From NCBI GenBank assembly GCA_037179335.1, contig JAKZHN010000013.1, positions 372,001 through 436,000 on the forward strand: DNA of 64,000 nt. Reading direction: 5' to 3'. This document shows positions 20,468 to 32,096 of the stretch, one piece after another. The notes below the pieces were generated by a model. It was given only the letters and a program-made list of their open reading frames with translations, did no database searches and was not told the origin of the DNA. The number at the start of each line of letters is the position of its first letter. Within the stretch, counting starts at the first letter, position 1. Source of the stretch: Cyclaneusma minus. Its lineage: Eukaryota > Ascomycota > Leotiomycetes > Marthamycetales > Marthamycetaceae. A program made the position numbers and the translations under genes.

Positions 20468-22082
20468 TCAATTTGACTGTGTGTCATTCGCCGTCTCTTC
20501 CTCCCGGTTCTTCGGAATCGACAGATTCCGATTCTTCCATATCGGCCTCCCATTATCATCAAACTCCGCCCACTCAAAAAACCCACACTGGTTCTTACCC
20601 GGCACATTTCCCACATAACACATCCAAAAGTACCTCCCATGATTCTCCTTCTTCCTCTGCACAACTCGCAAAATACAAGCCTCGCCACATTTGCATCTCG
20701 GCGTGTACCGTGGATGCAAGTAATCCTTGTAGTCGCGATAAGTAATGTTGATGCGTTTAGTCCCTGCAATGGGATGAGGTGTCACGGTAAGGCTGGGCAC
20801 GATCGTATGCTTCCATCCTTCCTGCATTTCCGCATGCATGATGAGCAGCGAGTTGTGGGGAAGATGTATGGAAATCTGCCCGCCGGCATCGGACGCGCCC
20901 CCGATCGTCTTTGCATCATGTACGGACTTGCTTTTGCTTTTGCCCGTGCTTGCATTGGAATTGCTGGCCGTTTTGTCCGCCGTTGTTTCGGCCGAAAGCT
21001 CACCGCTGCCTTTCGCATCCGAGTCCACAGGCACTATTCGCCGTACCCGAAACTCGCGCGCAACGCCGAGGGAGAGGCTGCCGATGGTGCAGCGCGGCCC
21101 GAGATAGGTGACTTGGTCGGAGTGCCAGCCGACTGACTCGGCCGGGCCGGCGTAGCAGTTGACAACGGCGGCGTTGGGCACCCATGGGTCAGGGGGCTGA
21201 TGCTTGAGCTTCTTCCCCGAGTGATGCGTCCGTATGCGTTCTTGAATTGCGGCGTTTACCGTGGACTGGACTTTGCTTGAGATGGCGCGCATATGAGGGA
21301 GAATCTGACGGACGTCCTGGGAGGTGTGAGGTTAGCAATGCTGTGGTTTCAGAGAGTCTGCTTTCAAAAGTGGCCCACAGCGAGTCTATGACATGGCATG
21401 ATCGTGAAGTCATCCTGCGTAGACACAATGTTGAGAGCGTGGACTTTTGAAAGCGTGGACTCACTGTCAACCTATCCCCATTATAGACATATTCAGTCTT
21501 CTGAGCCTTCACCTCTTCCAGGCTACTAACATAGAAACAGGAAGTATGTGGACTTTGAACCACGTTGTCAAATAACTTGAACGTATCTCTCTTAAACGTC
21601 GGCGCCTCCTCCAGCAGTTCTTTCAGGAGAGCATTCGCCTCATCCGGAGGAAGGAAATTATGGATAATGGAACAAGGAGTATGTGCTTCCACATCTTCAG
21701 GAGAAAAGAGATGTAATGTCTTTCCTTTCTTGGAGAGCAACTTCGACTGTTTGGCCGAACTATCGGTTGCACCAGCGAAACTTGCTAGAGAGCTTTGATA
21801 GCCAACGATCCTGGGCGGAGACTTGGGTCGAGACCTCTTGGGAGCCACTGCCAGAGACAGAGAGGCGGCTTCGACATATCCACCGTGAGCCAGTAGGACG
21901 TCCAAAAGAGCTTGCTGTGAGGCGTCTGGATGTAGTGAAGCTAGAATTGCTAGCTTGAAATCGGTGGATTCGTCATCGTCGAATTTGCCCTCGTCGTTGG
22001 TGGACACCTTCGGCTTGGGCTCTTCTCGATACTCTTCTCGAGACTCAAGCTTCCTTCGCTTTCGAGACACAAAAGCATCCAT
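20468..22082 (-). CDS. AlkB-type 2OG-Fe(II) dioxygenase with CUE and GRF zinc-finger modules
   Basis: Exons are 22082-21465 and 21316-20468 (488 aa); the intron is GTGAGT...CCCAG. The start is the first ATG of the frame (MDAFVSRKRRKLES, a basic patch that could be a nuclear signal). Residues about 33-75 resemble a CUE ubiquitin-binding fold (ILASLHPDASQQALLDVLLA). The catalytic domain follows, with NGDRLTDVR, PWVPNAAVVNCY, the iron ligands in GWHSDQ (H, D) and a distal H in EGWKHTIVP, and the RINITYR 2-oxoglutarate-binding arginines. The C-terminus is a GRF zinc finger (PRCKCGEACILRVVQ ... GRYFWMCYV ... QCGFFEWAEFD), which binds single-stranded nucleic acid in other proteins. It is probably an ALKBH2/3-like repair demethylase for alkylated DNA or RNA. 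It is divergent from PEX7. Confidence 0.9.
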
Positions 22083-22629
22083 GTTCGCTTCGTTGACGCG
22101 TTTGTATGACAATCCGACGCGCTTTGGTGGTGGCGACCTGGATCGACGATTCGACGCGACAATGATAGACCGAACGGACGGATGGGTTTTCCAAAGCAAC
22201 AGAGTAAAGGCTCTTTAGCAAACGGCTGATGAAGCGAATTTTTTCGGGAAAATACTGCATCAAAGGTATATACTGGTCTCTTCACTTGACGTGCTTTGAG
22301 TGCTTTGAGGCTTAAAATCAAGAGCTAGGCACCCGGTCAGCCAATAATAGATTGCCGAGCCCCACTCTTCTCCAAGCCGCACGGACCGGCTGCCGGACAA
22401 GGCTGAAGCTCCCCTCCTCGGCTCATCTGCTTTAAGTCTTCACCACCTCACATGCGACAATCGACCTCCTCGAAGATCCAACGTTCGTCCGCCTTCAACA
22501 GCGAAACTCGGCCGTTCTCGTCGCCTCTCTTGTCCAACATCCCCGCTCCCCAGTCTCCTCAACCTCCCCACTCCCTCTGAGTCCCGACAAGCACGCCATG
22601 TCCGACGTCTCCACGCCCATATCCCCAAT
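22083..22629. promoter_or_regulatory. Divergent intergenic region, AlkB-like gene / PEX7
   Basis: 547 bp between two start codons facing away from each other, so it must hold both promoters. The PEX7 side is CT-rich (about 22410-22620), as is common for fungal leaders. No specific operator is identified. Confidence 0.5.
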
Positions 22630-23807
22630 ATGAACAGTATGTTGGATTACCGAACCCAAGGCTTCAAGGGATATGGAGTCAAGTACTCGCCCTTTTTCGA
22701 TTCGCATATCGCTGTCGCCGCCTCGGCCAATTATGGCCTGGTGGGTAACGGTCGGCTATACGTCCTTGGTCTGACACCTCAGGGCATCCAAGGCATGCAT
22801 TGGTGAGCCTCGCAAAGAAAGACACTGGGTGGAACTTCACGCTGACCAACGGCCAGGTGGGACACCCAAGATGCACAATACGATGTGGCCTGGTCCGAGG
22901 CTAATGAAAACCAAGCCGTCGTCGGTTGTGGTGACGGGTCCATAAAGCTGTTCGATACCAAGGTCGCCCAGTTCCCAGTCATGTCTTGGCAGGAGCACCA
23001 GCGAGAGGTGTTTGGCGTTCACTGGAACCTGGTGTCCAAAGACACCTTCGCCTCCAGTTCGTGGGATGGAACGGTCAAAGTGGTGAGTTTTCTCCCTTGT
23101 CTGCCTGGTCGCAGTTCTTACTGATTCACATTCAAAAGTGGTCTCCAGAGCGTCCACACTCGATAGTGACGATTCCCACGCACTCCTGTACCTACAGCGT
23201 CGCATGGTCTCCCCACTCCCCATCCGTTTTCTCCTGCGTATCCTCCGACTCCCACCTTCGAGTCTACGATATTCGAACTCCTGCTTCAGCAGCCCAGCAT
23301 CTCGTGTCAATCACGCCTATCCACGCCGCCGGCACGCCCATCGGCCCACAAGCAGTTGGCAACAACCGCCAGAGCTTTGCACCCAGCGAAGCCCTCACGC
23401 ACGACTGGAATAAATACCGCGATGGAGTGATCGCAACAGCCGGCGTAGATCGCATAATCCGCACCTTCGACATCCGCAAGCCCGCGAACGGTCCCCTCGC
23501 GCTTCTCCACGGCCACCAATACGCCGTCCGCAAGCTTGCCTGGAGTCCACATGTCAGCGACATGCTTCTAAGCGCCAGCTACGACATGACCTGCCGAGTA
23601 TGGACCGATGCCAACTGCAACGGTGTGATGGAGCCCAAGAACGGAGCTATGGAAATGCCTCGGCAGATTGCCTCAATGGGTCGACATACCGAGTTCGTCA
23701 CTGGTGTTGACTGGTGCTTGTTTGGAGCTGAGGGATGGTGTGCTAGTGTTGGATGGGACGAGATGTTGTACGTCTGGGATGCCAGAGGTATGATCGGACG
23801 TTCATGA
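22630..23807 (+). CDS. PEX7: Peroxin 7, PTS2 import receptor (WD40)
   Basis: Exons are 22630-22802, 22857-23082 and 23139-23807 (355 aa). The first intron splits a TGG codon; the second ends ttcaaaag. The protein starts MNSMLDYRTQGFKGYGVKYS, the conserved Pex7 N-terminus. Six to seven WD40 blades follow, with readable motifs KLFDTK, SSWDGTVKVW, HLRVYDIRTP, IIRTFDIRKP, SASYDMTCRVW and SVGWDEMLYVWD. Pex7 carries proteins with an N-terminal PTS2 signal from cytosol to the peroxisomal membrane, together with a Pex20-type co-receptor in filamentous fungi. Length and blade order match the family. The insertion between blades 3 and 4 (about residues 185-220) is typical of fungal versions. Confidence 0.95.
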
Positions 23808-25302
23808 TCATGAGCATCCTGCCGAGTATGAGAGACGATGTACGTTGCTTTGGTACTAAGATATCCTGTGGGCGCAATATGCGGCGTTGGGGTTGCATGA
23901 GGGCATTGTCGGCGTTTACGGCATCAGCTTGGAGTTTTTCAAGCGTATCATGGGATCCAAGGAGGATTAGCAGGGTGCTTTGGCAGCTGGTACAGTGGGA
24001 CGAAAAAAGTCTGCACCCCCTTCCTGAAATCAACGCGTGACAGGGGTCAGAATGTCCTTCTGTCTTCAGTCATTTGAGATTTCCCGACCCTCGAGGATAT
24101 TCCCAATTCTTGGGGATATTCCTAGTTATTGAATGGGGGTTCAGACTTTTTTCGTCTAGCTGTGGTCTGGGCCCGGTCGTGTTCGGTGAGAAGAGTTAGC
24201 AGCGTCTAATGGTGTATGACTGTGGAATTCTCCAGCTCCAGCTCCAGCTCCAGCGAATACAAGTCCATAGAAGAAGACTGTCGGCAGAATGATAGACAAT
24301 TCAGACCATGCCTGCTGACACACACCATCTTCAGAAAACCCAGTTCCATGTTTTCGTTCGCACTCAGTTGTAATGCTATCACCCAGGTATGTATGGAGGC
24401 ACCCTAACGGCCAAATACGATGTATTATAATCTATTATTCCCTGCATAACTTTCGACAGTCCAGTCACTCCGGCATCATTCTAACCCAGTGATGTGCAGC
24501 ATCTCCCGCGAAATTTGTCAATAGCAAAAGTCCAACCTCTCCCGCCTTTCCCTCTAAGTTTCCTCTTTCATCCCTCTATCCCCGTTTTCTCAACAACCCC
24601 ACCGAGCCCCCTTCATCCCCAATCCACCCCACCCCCCTCGCCGGTCCAACATTACCTATCTATCTAGCAGCAGCCTTCCAAAATCCAAAATCACAAAAAG
24701 GAGACAAAAACAATCAAGAGTCGAACTCGTGGCCTCCTGGAAAGTTTAAAAAAAAACCCCCCCCCAGAAAAAGAAATTGGTACAGTGTAATCGTGCGGAT
24801 TCCCACATGTCCACTCATGAACACACAGGCCTAATCTTTTCCTCCCGTAGGCCGTAGCCATTGAAATATGATATAATGAAAAAAATTCTCGCAAAGTGCT
24901 ACTTATGTTTAGCTTGTGACCCCTGGATCCAAAATCACGGAGGCCTAGCAATAGGGGCTTGTGATATGGGACCACACTAGCTAGTGTGATATTGGAACGC
25001 ACGAAGCTAGCATGTCTTTTCTAGAGAATTGCCTACGTGTTCAAGATGCAAGGAGAGTATTCTCGCGAGAATTGCTCAAACACTTGACATGTTTGGGTTG
25101 GTGACTGATGGGTACCAGCTGTGGATTACACTCTGAAATGCTTGGCTACTACCACCATTCAATCCCGCGAATAGTGGTTAACAATGATATTTACAAGTAC
25201 CAAATCCACGACGCCCTAATTCTATGCAAACAAAGACAATCACACTAACTATACATCCCTAAACCCTATCTAAATGCCATTCGCTCGCTCTCCCCTCACA
25301 AA
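23808..25302. other. Convergent intergenic region, PEX7 / PPR gene
   Basis: About 1.5 kb between two gene 3' ends. It contains a short (cagctc)n run at about 24236-24255, a poly-A/poly-C tract at 24747-24769 and a perfect 16-bp palindrome CACACTAGCTAGTGTG at 24974-24989. A loose gatattccc/ggggatattcc duplication lies near 24096-24122. No gene is supported. Confidence 0.6.
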
Positions 25303-28300
25303 TCACCACCCCCTCCCCACCCCCTCCGGCCCAATATCTCCCCCCAACAACCTTCCCTCCAAATCATCACTCGTACTCCCACTCGGCATATTCATCACCG
25401 CCCTCATCGTAAGCGGACACTCCCCCTTCACATCCATCAACACATGTTTCGCCTGACTCGAATCCGGCGCCGCCCTCTCCAAATCCAAATACGCCCTCGT
25501 CAGCAACAGCAACGTCCTCGTATGCGGCCGCATCACAGTCGGCCATTTCCTCGCCTGTCTAAACGCAAACGGTAATCGATCCCGTCCAGGTAATTCCCAG
25601 CGCAGAGTTTTCCACCCAGACCAACCAGCAATCAACTTGGATTCGCAGGTTTCGAAGGCGAGTCGGTAGTTGTAGGTGCGCACGAGGAGTTGCACATACA
25701 GGTTCCAGTTGCGCTGATCAAGGCCGAATCCGAGCTCGAACAGCTGTTCAAGCGTGGTGGTCATTTCGGCCGTGCGCCATTGTTGTGCGAGAGCGATCAT
25801 GTATTGGGTGAGGTGTTTGGAGAGCAGGAAGCGTTTGGAGAAGATGACTTTGCTGGGTTTCGAGGGGTCGGAGCCGACGGGTTGGCCTTCGCGGATGGCT
25901 TGTTCGAGGCCGATTTTCCAGCACTCGTCGACGGCGGCGTAGTCGCGCTGGCGGAATTTGGCGGCCATGAGCGCGGAGGACATTTCTAAGGTTAGGGAGC
26001 TGCGCTTTTCTTCTGGGAGAAAGGTGAGGAAGTGGTTGTAGAGCTCGTCGACGCGCTTGTATGAACCTAGTTTGGCGTAGACGAAGGTGAGGTATTCGAA
26101 GTATAGGGAGAACCACAGAGTATCCGTGGAAGGTCGGCTGCCGTATGGACCATGCCTGCTGTTTTGCACAGCGTCTTTGGGGTCGACTTGGCTGATAGCT
26201 TCCTTGAAATATTTTTCGGCTTCAGCAAGCACGATAGGGTTTTCAGGTGGAGCATCCTCCAGATTCTCCTGATCTCGTACAGCGAGTACCTTCAAGATCT
26301 TGGCCTTGGTGGCCGCCATCTTTCGCGTCTGTCGGTGATTCATGAGCTGAAGAAGTTTCTCCAGCTTTTGCGTCTGCCTGTTGTGAATCAGACCACCCAT
26401 CACCAGGGCGTAGTGATAACTCGACACCTTTATACCGGCTTGAGGCATGACTTCTGTAATCATCTTCCAGCCGGCGTCTGGTTGGCCGACCAGCGCCAGT
26501 ACTTGAATCAAGGCGCCGTAAGTTGAGGCATCATAAGGTATATCCAGGTCGTGCATGCGGTTGAGAATCCTGTGCGTATTTTCCAAATCGCGTCGAATTG
26601 CGTGCGCTGACAGCAAATAATTCCACATTCGCGTCAGAGGTCCATCCAGTTTCATGGTGACCGCATCTTCGCACAGCTCCTCTGCTCTCCTCAGTTGATC
26701 GTCTTGCGAGGCAGCTTGTACGAGACAGTCAATCATGGAGATTGTGATTGGCATCCCCATGGATCTAGCCTCCTCAAAAAGATCCACAACTCGGTCCGTA
26801 TCACCTCGAAGAACGCACATACCCATCAGAGTCGAGAACGTGATAGAATCAGGCTTCATTCCCGATTGTAGTAGTTGCTCAAATCTTGAAAAGGCTTCAT
26901 CGAGGTCATGTGTTCGACCAAACGCGTTCAGAAGGATGTTCCAGGACTTGGTATTGGGTTTCACACCGTATCGCTCCTCCATGTGCTCGAATATGTCGAT
27001 GACTTCTTTCACTTCTCCGCGACGCGCGTGAACATGCATCAAAGGGTGCAAATCGTCGGCCGTTTCGAAAGACTTATCTTGCCAGTGATCTTCCACGTAT
27101 CGGTCGAAGAGGGTTTTCACGGGTTCAAGTTCTCCACGCCTGGCAAGAATTGCAAGAAACAGACGATACATCCTCGGGGATGGGATACCCCACCATTCGC
27201 GCCAGTCCTCGAAAACTTGATTCATGCCCATGACGCTATCATGTTGATAAAAGACGTACTGGATCTTTTGCAAGACGCTGAGCGATAAGGGCTCTTTGCG
27301 ATTGTGTCGTGCCCATCGGTATAGGCGCGCAGCAATCTTTGTCTCGCCTCGGTCTTCAAGTAGAAAAGTGATGAAACGCACATAGTCCTTGGTCGTGATA
27401 GCATCCCATTCCCTCAAGTATTTGAGGATAGTGACGTAGTCTGATTGATCGAAACGCTCAGGGACAAAAGTAAGTGCTGTTTTGATGAAACCCACAGCGT
27501 GGAACGGTAACGGAGACTTCTTCGTTTCTTCAGTCTTCGTGTCATCCACCTTTGTGTCATCTGGCGTCGTAGGCTCTGCCGTAGCAGCTAGAAACCTAGT
27601 GAAGCCAAGCAGCGAATCTAGAAAATTCGGCCCTGCTTTAATTTCTGCCCGCATTGAGTGGTGGATCTCTGCTCTATCCCATCCCCATTTCTCCAACCGG
27701 GAGCAGAAGTCCATGCTGTCTTGCCACATGGAGTTCTGGACCATATATGAAAGGGTGGCGCCGAACCCAACCGGATATTTGGTATGCTCAAGCACAAAGT
27801 TCTGTAAGGCGAGGGCCTTGCGCAAGTTGCCGAGATGAAGATAGGCTTGAATTGCTATACCATAGGCTTTCGGCCAGATTGCCGTCGGTGACATTTCTTC
27901 AAACAGAACAACTATTCTGGTTGCGTCTGCAGTTCTTGGCGAAGTCGAGAGATATTCGATCAACTGGGAGCGGAGGAATGCTTGTTCCACCGGATCTTTA
28001 GTCCTGTATACCAGCCAAGCTTTCTCGTATGCATCTCGTGCCGGCCCTATGAGATCACGAAGCGACAGGATGGAGGCGGGTGCTTCGGCGACATCTGTCA
28101 AATCCTCTGCTTGCGACTCAGCCTTAGCCCATTCCTCCAGGGGTGATGAAGTTTGGAATATATCCTCGGCTTCAGTCTGCTCGCCCGGGGGTGTTGGAGT
28201 TTCGAGTATGTCGGCATACTTTCGTGTATCGGCAGCGCGTGAGTTGTAAAGACGAGCGCCAGACCGTGCCAAGCTCAAGCGGGATCGCTGACTCTCCTGT

Positions 28301-28611
28301 CGGTAGAAAGTCCAAACGGATGACCATTTTCGAACGAGGGCAACAGTATTCGGGGGATATAGAAAGTCGAGCAACTGCGTGCCTGGTGTATGAGAGTTGT
28401 CGTTTGAGAGGTTCTTATCGGCAGGCTCGTCCTCATGGGCAGCTCCGCGCATCAGGGAGGCCCATAGAGGAGATAGTTCCAACTCGCCAGCTCCATGGAT
28501 CCAGAAAGATGAATGAAGCAGACGCCGGCTCTTGAGAGAATTCTTGGAACCAGGGAGAATGCGACGTAAACCACCGGTTTCCAGACATCCTCCCGCAGTT
28601 CGCTCCAGCAT
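25303..28611 (-). CDS. Pentatricopeptide-repeat protein, probably mitochondrial (Cya5-like)
   Basis: A single uninterrupted frame of 1102 codons from the ATG at 28611. The N-terminus (MLERTAGGCLETGGLRRILP, basic, no acidic residues for about 40 positions apart from early Glu) fits a mitochondrial presequence. Classic PPR helices are clearest at about residues 540-725, such as GVKPNTKSWNILLNAFGR, GMKPDSITFSTLMGMCVLRG and IPYDASTYGALIQVLALVG. More degenerate repeats precede and follow. Such proteins bind organellar RNA; the opening and architecture recall filamentous-fungal relatives of Cya5, which promotes translation or stability of cox1 mRNA, but the target is inferred only. It is divergent from SRP68, 558 bp apart. 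Confidence 0.9.
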   Translation of the reverse strand: MLERTAGGCLETGGLRRILPGSKNSLKSRRLLHSSFWIHGAGELELSPLWASLMRGAAHEDEPADKNLSNDNSHTPGTQLLDFLYPPNTVALVRKWSSVWTFYRQESQRSRLSLARSGARLYNSRAADTRKYADILETPTPPGEQTEAEDIFQTSSPLEEWAKAESQAEDLTDVAEAPASILSLRDLIGPARDAYEKAWLVYRTKDPVEQAFLRSQLIEYLSTSPRTADATRIVVLFEEMSPTAIWPKAYGIAIQAYLHLGNLRKALALQNFVLEHTKYPVGFGATLSYMVQNSMWQDSMDFCSRLEKWGWDRAEIHHSMRAEIKAGPNFLDSLLGFTRFLAATAEPTTPDDTKVDDTKTEETKKSPLPFHAVGFIKTALTFVPERFDQSDYVTILKYLREWDAITTKDYVRFITFLLEDRGETKIAARLYRWARHNRKEPLSLSVLQKIQYVFYQHDSVMGMNQVFEDWREWWGIPSPRMYRLFLAILARRGELEPVKTLFDRYVEDHWQDKSFETADDLHPLMHVHARRGEVKEVIDIFEHMEERYGVKPNTKSWNILLNAFGRTHDLDEAFSRFEQLLQSGMKPDSITFSTLMGMCVLRGDTDRVVDLFEEARSMGMPITISMIDCLVQAASQDDQLRRAEELCEDAVTMKLDGPLTRMWNYLLSAHAIRRDLENTHRILNRMHDLDIPYDASTYGALIQVLALVGQPDAGWKMITEVMPQAGIKVSSYHYALVMGGLIHNRQTQKLEKLLQLMNHRQTRKMAATKAKILKVLAVRDQENLEDAPPENPIVLAEAEKYFKEAISQVDPKDAVQNSRHGPYGSRPSTDTLWFSLYFEYLTFVYAKLGSYKRVDELYNHFLTFLPEEKRSSLTLEMSSALMAAKFRQRDYAAVDECWKIGLEQAIREGQPVGSDPSKPSKVIFSKRFLLSKHLTQYMIALAQQWRTAEMTTTLEQLFELGFGLDQRNWNLYVQLLVRTYNYRLAFETCESKLIAGWSGWKTLRWELPGRDRLPFAFRQARKWPTVMRPHTRTLLLLTRAYLDLERAAPDSSQAKHVLMDVKGECPLTMRAVMNMPSGSTSDDLEGRLLGGDIGPEGVGRGW

Positions 28612-29169
28612 CCCCCAGATCAGTTCGAGTAGACGGAATCGATTGTGGCATAAACGCTTGACTTCGAGGGGTCACCGATGGCTGAAATGAGCTATAGCCG
28701 AGAAAGGGTGAATCTTGTCAGATTCTGTATGGGAAGTAAATTGGAGGGCAATAAGTCTGTGACTTACAAGAAAACATTCCTTGCCACTGTTCAGCCAGAA
28801 ATTTTCCGATAGCTACGCGTATATTCGCGCTGGATGTTTGCAAAGTGAAGCGCGGGTGGATCTGAGATGACCAGTGGTCGGCCAGAGAGCGGGAAAAGGG
28901 GTCGATGGGTTTTGTAGTCTTTTCGACGTAGAGGAGGCGTTTATCAACAGATCATCACCAGACCATAATTTCGAAGACGACATCGATTGAAGGCTTGAAG
29001 CTCGGATTCTTTAGCCTCGCGCCACATTGCGGATAAATCAACACCGACCCGACGAGGTCAGCCACAGTCAAGCCACAACTTTCCACTGTTGCACACGACC
29101 CCGACAGGTCGAGTCAAATACTTTGAGCCCCGCGACATTGCGCGTGCCCATTCACAATCAACTGCGGCC
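28612..29169. promoter_or_regulatory. Divergent intergenic region, PPR gene / SRP68
   Basis: 558 bp holding both promoters. No specific element is recognised; the SRP68 leader before 29170 is short and AC-rich. Confidence 0.45.
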
Positions 29170-31122
29170 ATGGAGATCACCAAGACTGTCGTCTCCGGTC
29201 GGGAGAAGGCTCTCCTACTCGGCGATTACAATACCTATCGAAGTCAACTGTCGAGACAATTACATGCTGTTCGCAAAAGGCTGGGCCGGACTACCAAGAA
29301 GAACTCCAAGTTCACTCAGAGTCCTCCCGTCACTGCTGAAGACATAGCCAAGAATCATGAGTAGGAATTGCCAGCTCGGCTTATGAAAACCATACTAACG
29401 TCTTCAAAGATTTGTTCACCTGCTTCTCTACACCTCTGAAAGAGCCTGGGCGCATGCCATGCTCATGAGATCCGCTCACTCCTCCGACCAAAAGGGAATC
29501 CACGGCTCAACACGCTCACACATTGCCTCTCGACTAGCCAAAGCCCAGATATACGCCAACCAGCTATTCGAGCTCTTGGCCGACCGATCTACCACCGGCG
29601 CCGACGAGAGAGACGTTCTGGAAGCACGAGCTTATGCCGCGTACATCGCAGGCGCCGAGAAATTTGAGAAGCAGAGCTGGGAGCCTTGTGTGGTAAAATA
29701 TTCCGAGGCTTGGGTTATCTACAATGCGCTGTCGCTGTCGTCTCAGAATGACGCTTTCAAGGACCTGCTTTCTGGGACTATCGAGCCTAGCATACGATAC
29801 GGCGCATATCAGATGGGCATTCCGAGAACAGTCGGCGAACCTGCTATTGCGCGGAAATACTTTCCCAAAGATGATCCAGAGTTGACGACGGCCATACAGA
29901 AGTTGGATAGCAGTGTATCTGCTGATAATGAGGAGGCCAAGATTGTGAGTGCTGGCTTGGAACTTGCGCCGAACCAGATCACATGGCGGTCCAGAACTGT
30001 GGAAATCGAAGATGCTGGTATAGCAATGGCGCTGGGCTCGGTGGCTGGTGCTTCGAAAGTGCTGTCGGAGAAGCTCTCGGCAGACTCTTCGGCGCATCCC
30101 AAGGACAAAGCGGCTGCATACGACGATATTCTGATTCACAGCCAAGATGCTGTGGATGCGACAAACAAAGCTATTCAGGAGTTATTGGCAGAGGGCATTG
30201 GTCAGAGCGACAAGCGCATGCAGAGTTTGCAGATCACGAAAACGGCAGTCAGCTATGACTTGATCAGCTGGCGAATAGGCCGAAACCGAGTGTTGAGCGG
30301 AGAGAATGATGGTGTGTCGATGGAGAGTGCACCGATGGCACAAGGAAAGTCGAAGAAGAAAAAGGAGGCCGCGGAGAAGAACGAGGGCACAGGCAGGAAA
30401 TTATTCCGTCTGCGTGAGAAAGTTGTGCTTTATGATGCTTCTCTGCAGAGCTTGGAAATGGTCAAGGAGCTTCCAGGTGTGGCCTCGGATTCTGCATTTT
30501 TGACAGAATTGGAGGCGAGGAAGGGTTATTTCAGGGCTTTGAAGTAAGTTGCAACCGGGCGTAACATAGATTTTGACACGAGTTTGACTAATATTTGAAC
30601 AGATGCCTTGCAATAGCCCGCTCCCACACCCTCCTAGGCCACCATAAAAACGCCCTCGCCCTCCTAAACCGCGCCTACGAGCTTAGCAACCAAGCACTAC
30701 CCCATCTTTCCTCCTCAGACTCCTCAGCAGCTCTACCACCCAGCATAGCCATCACCCCCGCTCAGTCCCAAAGCCTCACGAATTTACTCCAAGGACAACT
30801 CCAGCAACAGCGCGCCTTCTTAGATCTCACGCAAACCCCTGGATCGCTGGCCAGCGTCAATGCAGCTCACTCGCTTCCTCTGATCGAAAACTTGAACGAA
30901 TACCCAGCGCAAGTCGATCTCAACAACATCGTCACCTATCCTCCTAAGTTGCAACCAGTACCTGTCAAGCCATTGTTCTTCGATGTTGCTTACAACTATA
31001 TCGAATATCCGGGACGCGCGAGCAAGGTTGCGCCCGCAGCAGCTGCGCAGAGCCAGCCGGCCAAGGCACAGGCAGAAGCGCCTGCGCCGCAGAAGAAGGG
31101 ATGGTTTGGCTTTGGAAGGTAG
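29170..31122 (+). CDS. SRP68: Signal recognition particle subunit SRP68
   Basis: Exons are 29170-29360, 29410-30543 and 30603-31122 (614 aa). Both introns have clear branch sites (actaac, gactaat) and split codons in phase 2. The N-terminal domain reads LGDYNTYRSQLSRQLHAVRK, RTTKKNSKF and HLLLYTSERAWAHAMLMR, the conserved RNA-binding region of SRP68. TPR-like helices follow, then a basic loop KSKKKKEAAEKN near residue 395, and ARSHTLLGHHKNALALLNRA. The C-terminus PKLQPVPVKPLFFDVAYNYI is the SRP72-interaction segment, ending in a low-complexity Ala/Gln tail and GWFGFGR. With SRP72 it binds 7S RNA in the particle that targets ribosomes to the ER. Confidence 0.95.
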
Positions 31123-31996
31123 TTGGCGCGCTTTTCTCGGTAGCATAGCGATTGGAGGCTCGGTTTTCACGAGTTTATGAGATAGGAGCTTAGAAGGTGA
31201 GAGGCCTTGCATAATACTGTAAGGCTGATTAATCCTTGTTCAAAGTTCTTGTGTTGTTGAGCCGCTCTATAAAGTGTCTGGTGAAAAGATGAAAATGAAA
31301 CGTCAACGGTTAAAGCACATTTCCGTCTTTGCTTTACCTTATTGACTGGCAACATTCTCAAGTGCGGACCGGAAGCTTTTAGAGTACCAACTGAAGAATT
31401 GCAAATCCGGATTTCGATTGTAGCATTGGATTTTCGGTCGCAAGTATTCTTTCCCGCTACTAATTCAAGTTTGAAAACCTTTATAGTCCACCGAGTACTC
31501 GTTACCGAGAATCGTGAGAGCTTAGACTAGGTAGCTGAGGAGGGGCTTATACACTCTAACAAGGAGGCTAGACTTGCAAAATGCCTTTGCCACTAGGGTA
31601 GCGAAAACATAGAGCTAACAAGGAGATTCCGTAGTCAAGAGTGAGGATGTAAGAGCTTGAATTGAAGAAATTGGCTTGAGAGAAATTTCAGTATTGTATC
31701 GGTGTGCGCCGTGAGTCTATAATCCAGATTCAATGTTGTATTTTATGCGGGTGTGCCAAGAGGCGGGGCGAAGCGCCGCCTCCTCGGTGACCAGGGGTGC
31801 GAAAACCAAGTCAAAACCAAATTGCCACACAACCCACGACTTATGGTAGACTTTCAATACCATAGTATAGAGGAGAAAAATGTGCTGGATGTGATTATGG
31901 TGATTTTGTTCTCGCAGGATTGTCCCAGGGTTCTGTTCTCCTCAAGTTCGGGTTCCAAAAGTGAACACAACGCAGCAAAACGAAAATTCATGATGC
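31123..31996. other. Intergenic, SRP68 3' flank
   Basis: Nothing coding is seen. A short GC hairpin (gaggcgg ... ccgcctc) lies at about 31759-31782. The downstream part borders the tRNA gene. Confidence 0.5.
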
Positions 31997-32096
31997 TGCC
32001 CCAACTCGGAATCGAACCGAGGATCTTCGCATATCACTCACGACCTCCTAAAAGGCCTGTTACGAGTGCGACGCATTACCACTGTGCCATTAGGGC
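31997..32096 (-). tRNA. tRNA-Thr(CGT) with a 28-nt intron
   Basis: On the minus strand, acceptor GCCCTAA (32096-32090) pairs with TTGGGGC, allowing one T-G pair; the discriminator is A at 31997. The D arm is GCA...TGC with AGTGGTAA in the loop. The anticodon stem TCGCA pairs with TGCGA. The loop reads CT-CGT-A, then an intron of about 28 nt (acaggcctttt...gtgagtgat) at the canonical position one base 3' of the anticodon, then A. The T arm is CCTCGGTTCGATTCCGAG. A T-rich stretch (ttttcgtttt) just downstream can serve as the Pol III terminator. The CGT anticodon reads the Thr codon ACG. Confidence 0.9.

Noticed and set aside
20639..21136. 165-codon plus-strand ORF over the AlkB gene
   Set aside because: Antisense of the catalytic exon; no independent support.
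24974..24989. 16-bp palindrome as a regulatory operator
   Set aside because: It lies between two gene 3' ends with no second copy, so there is no reason to call it functional.
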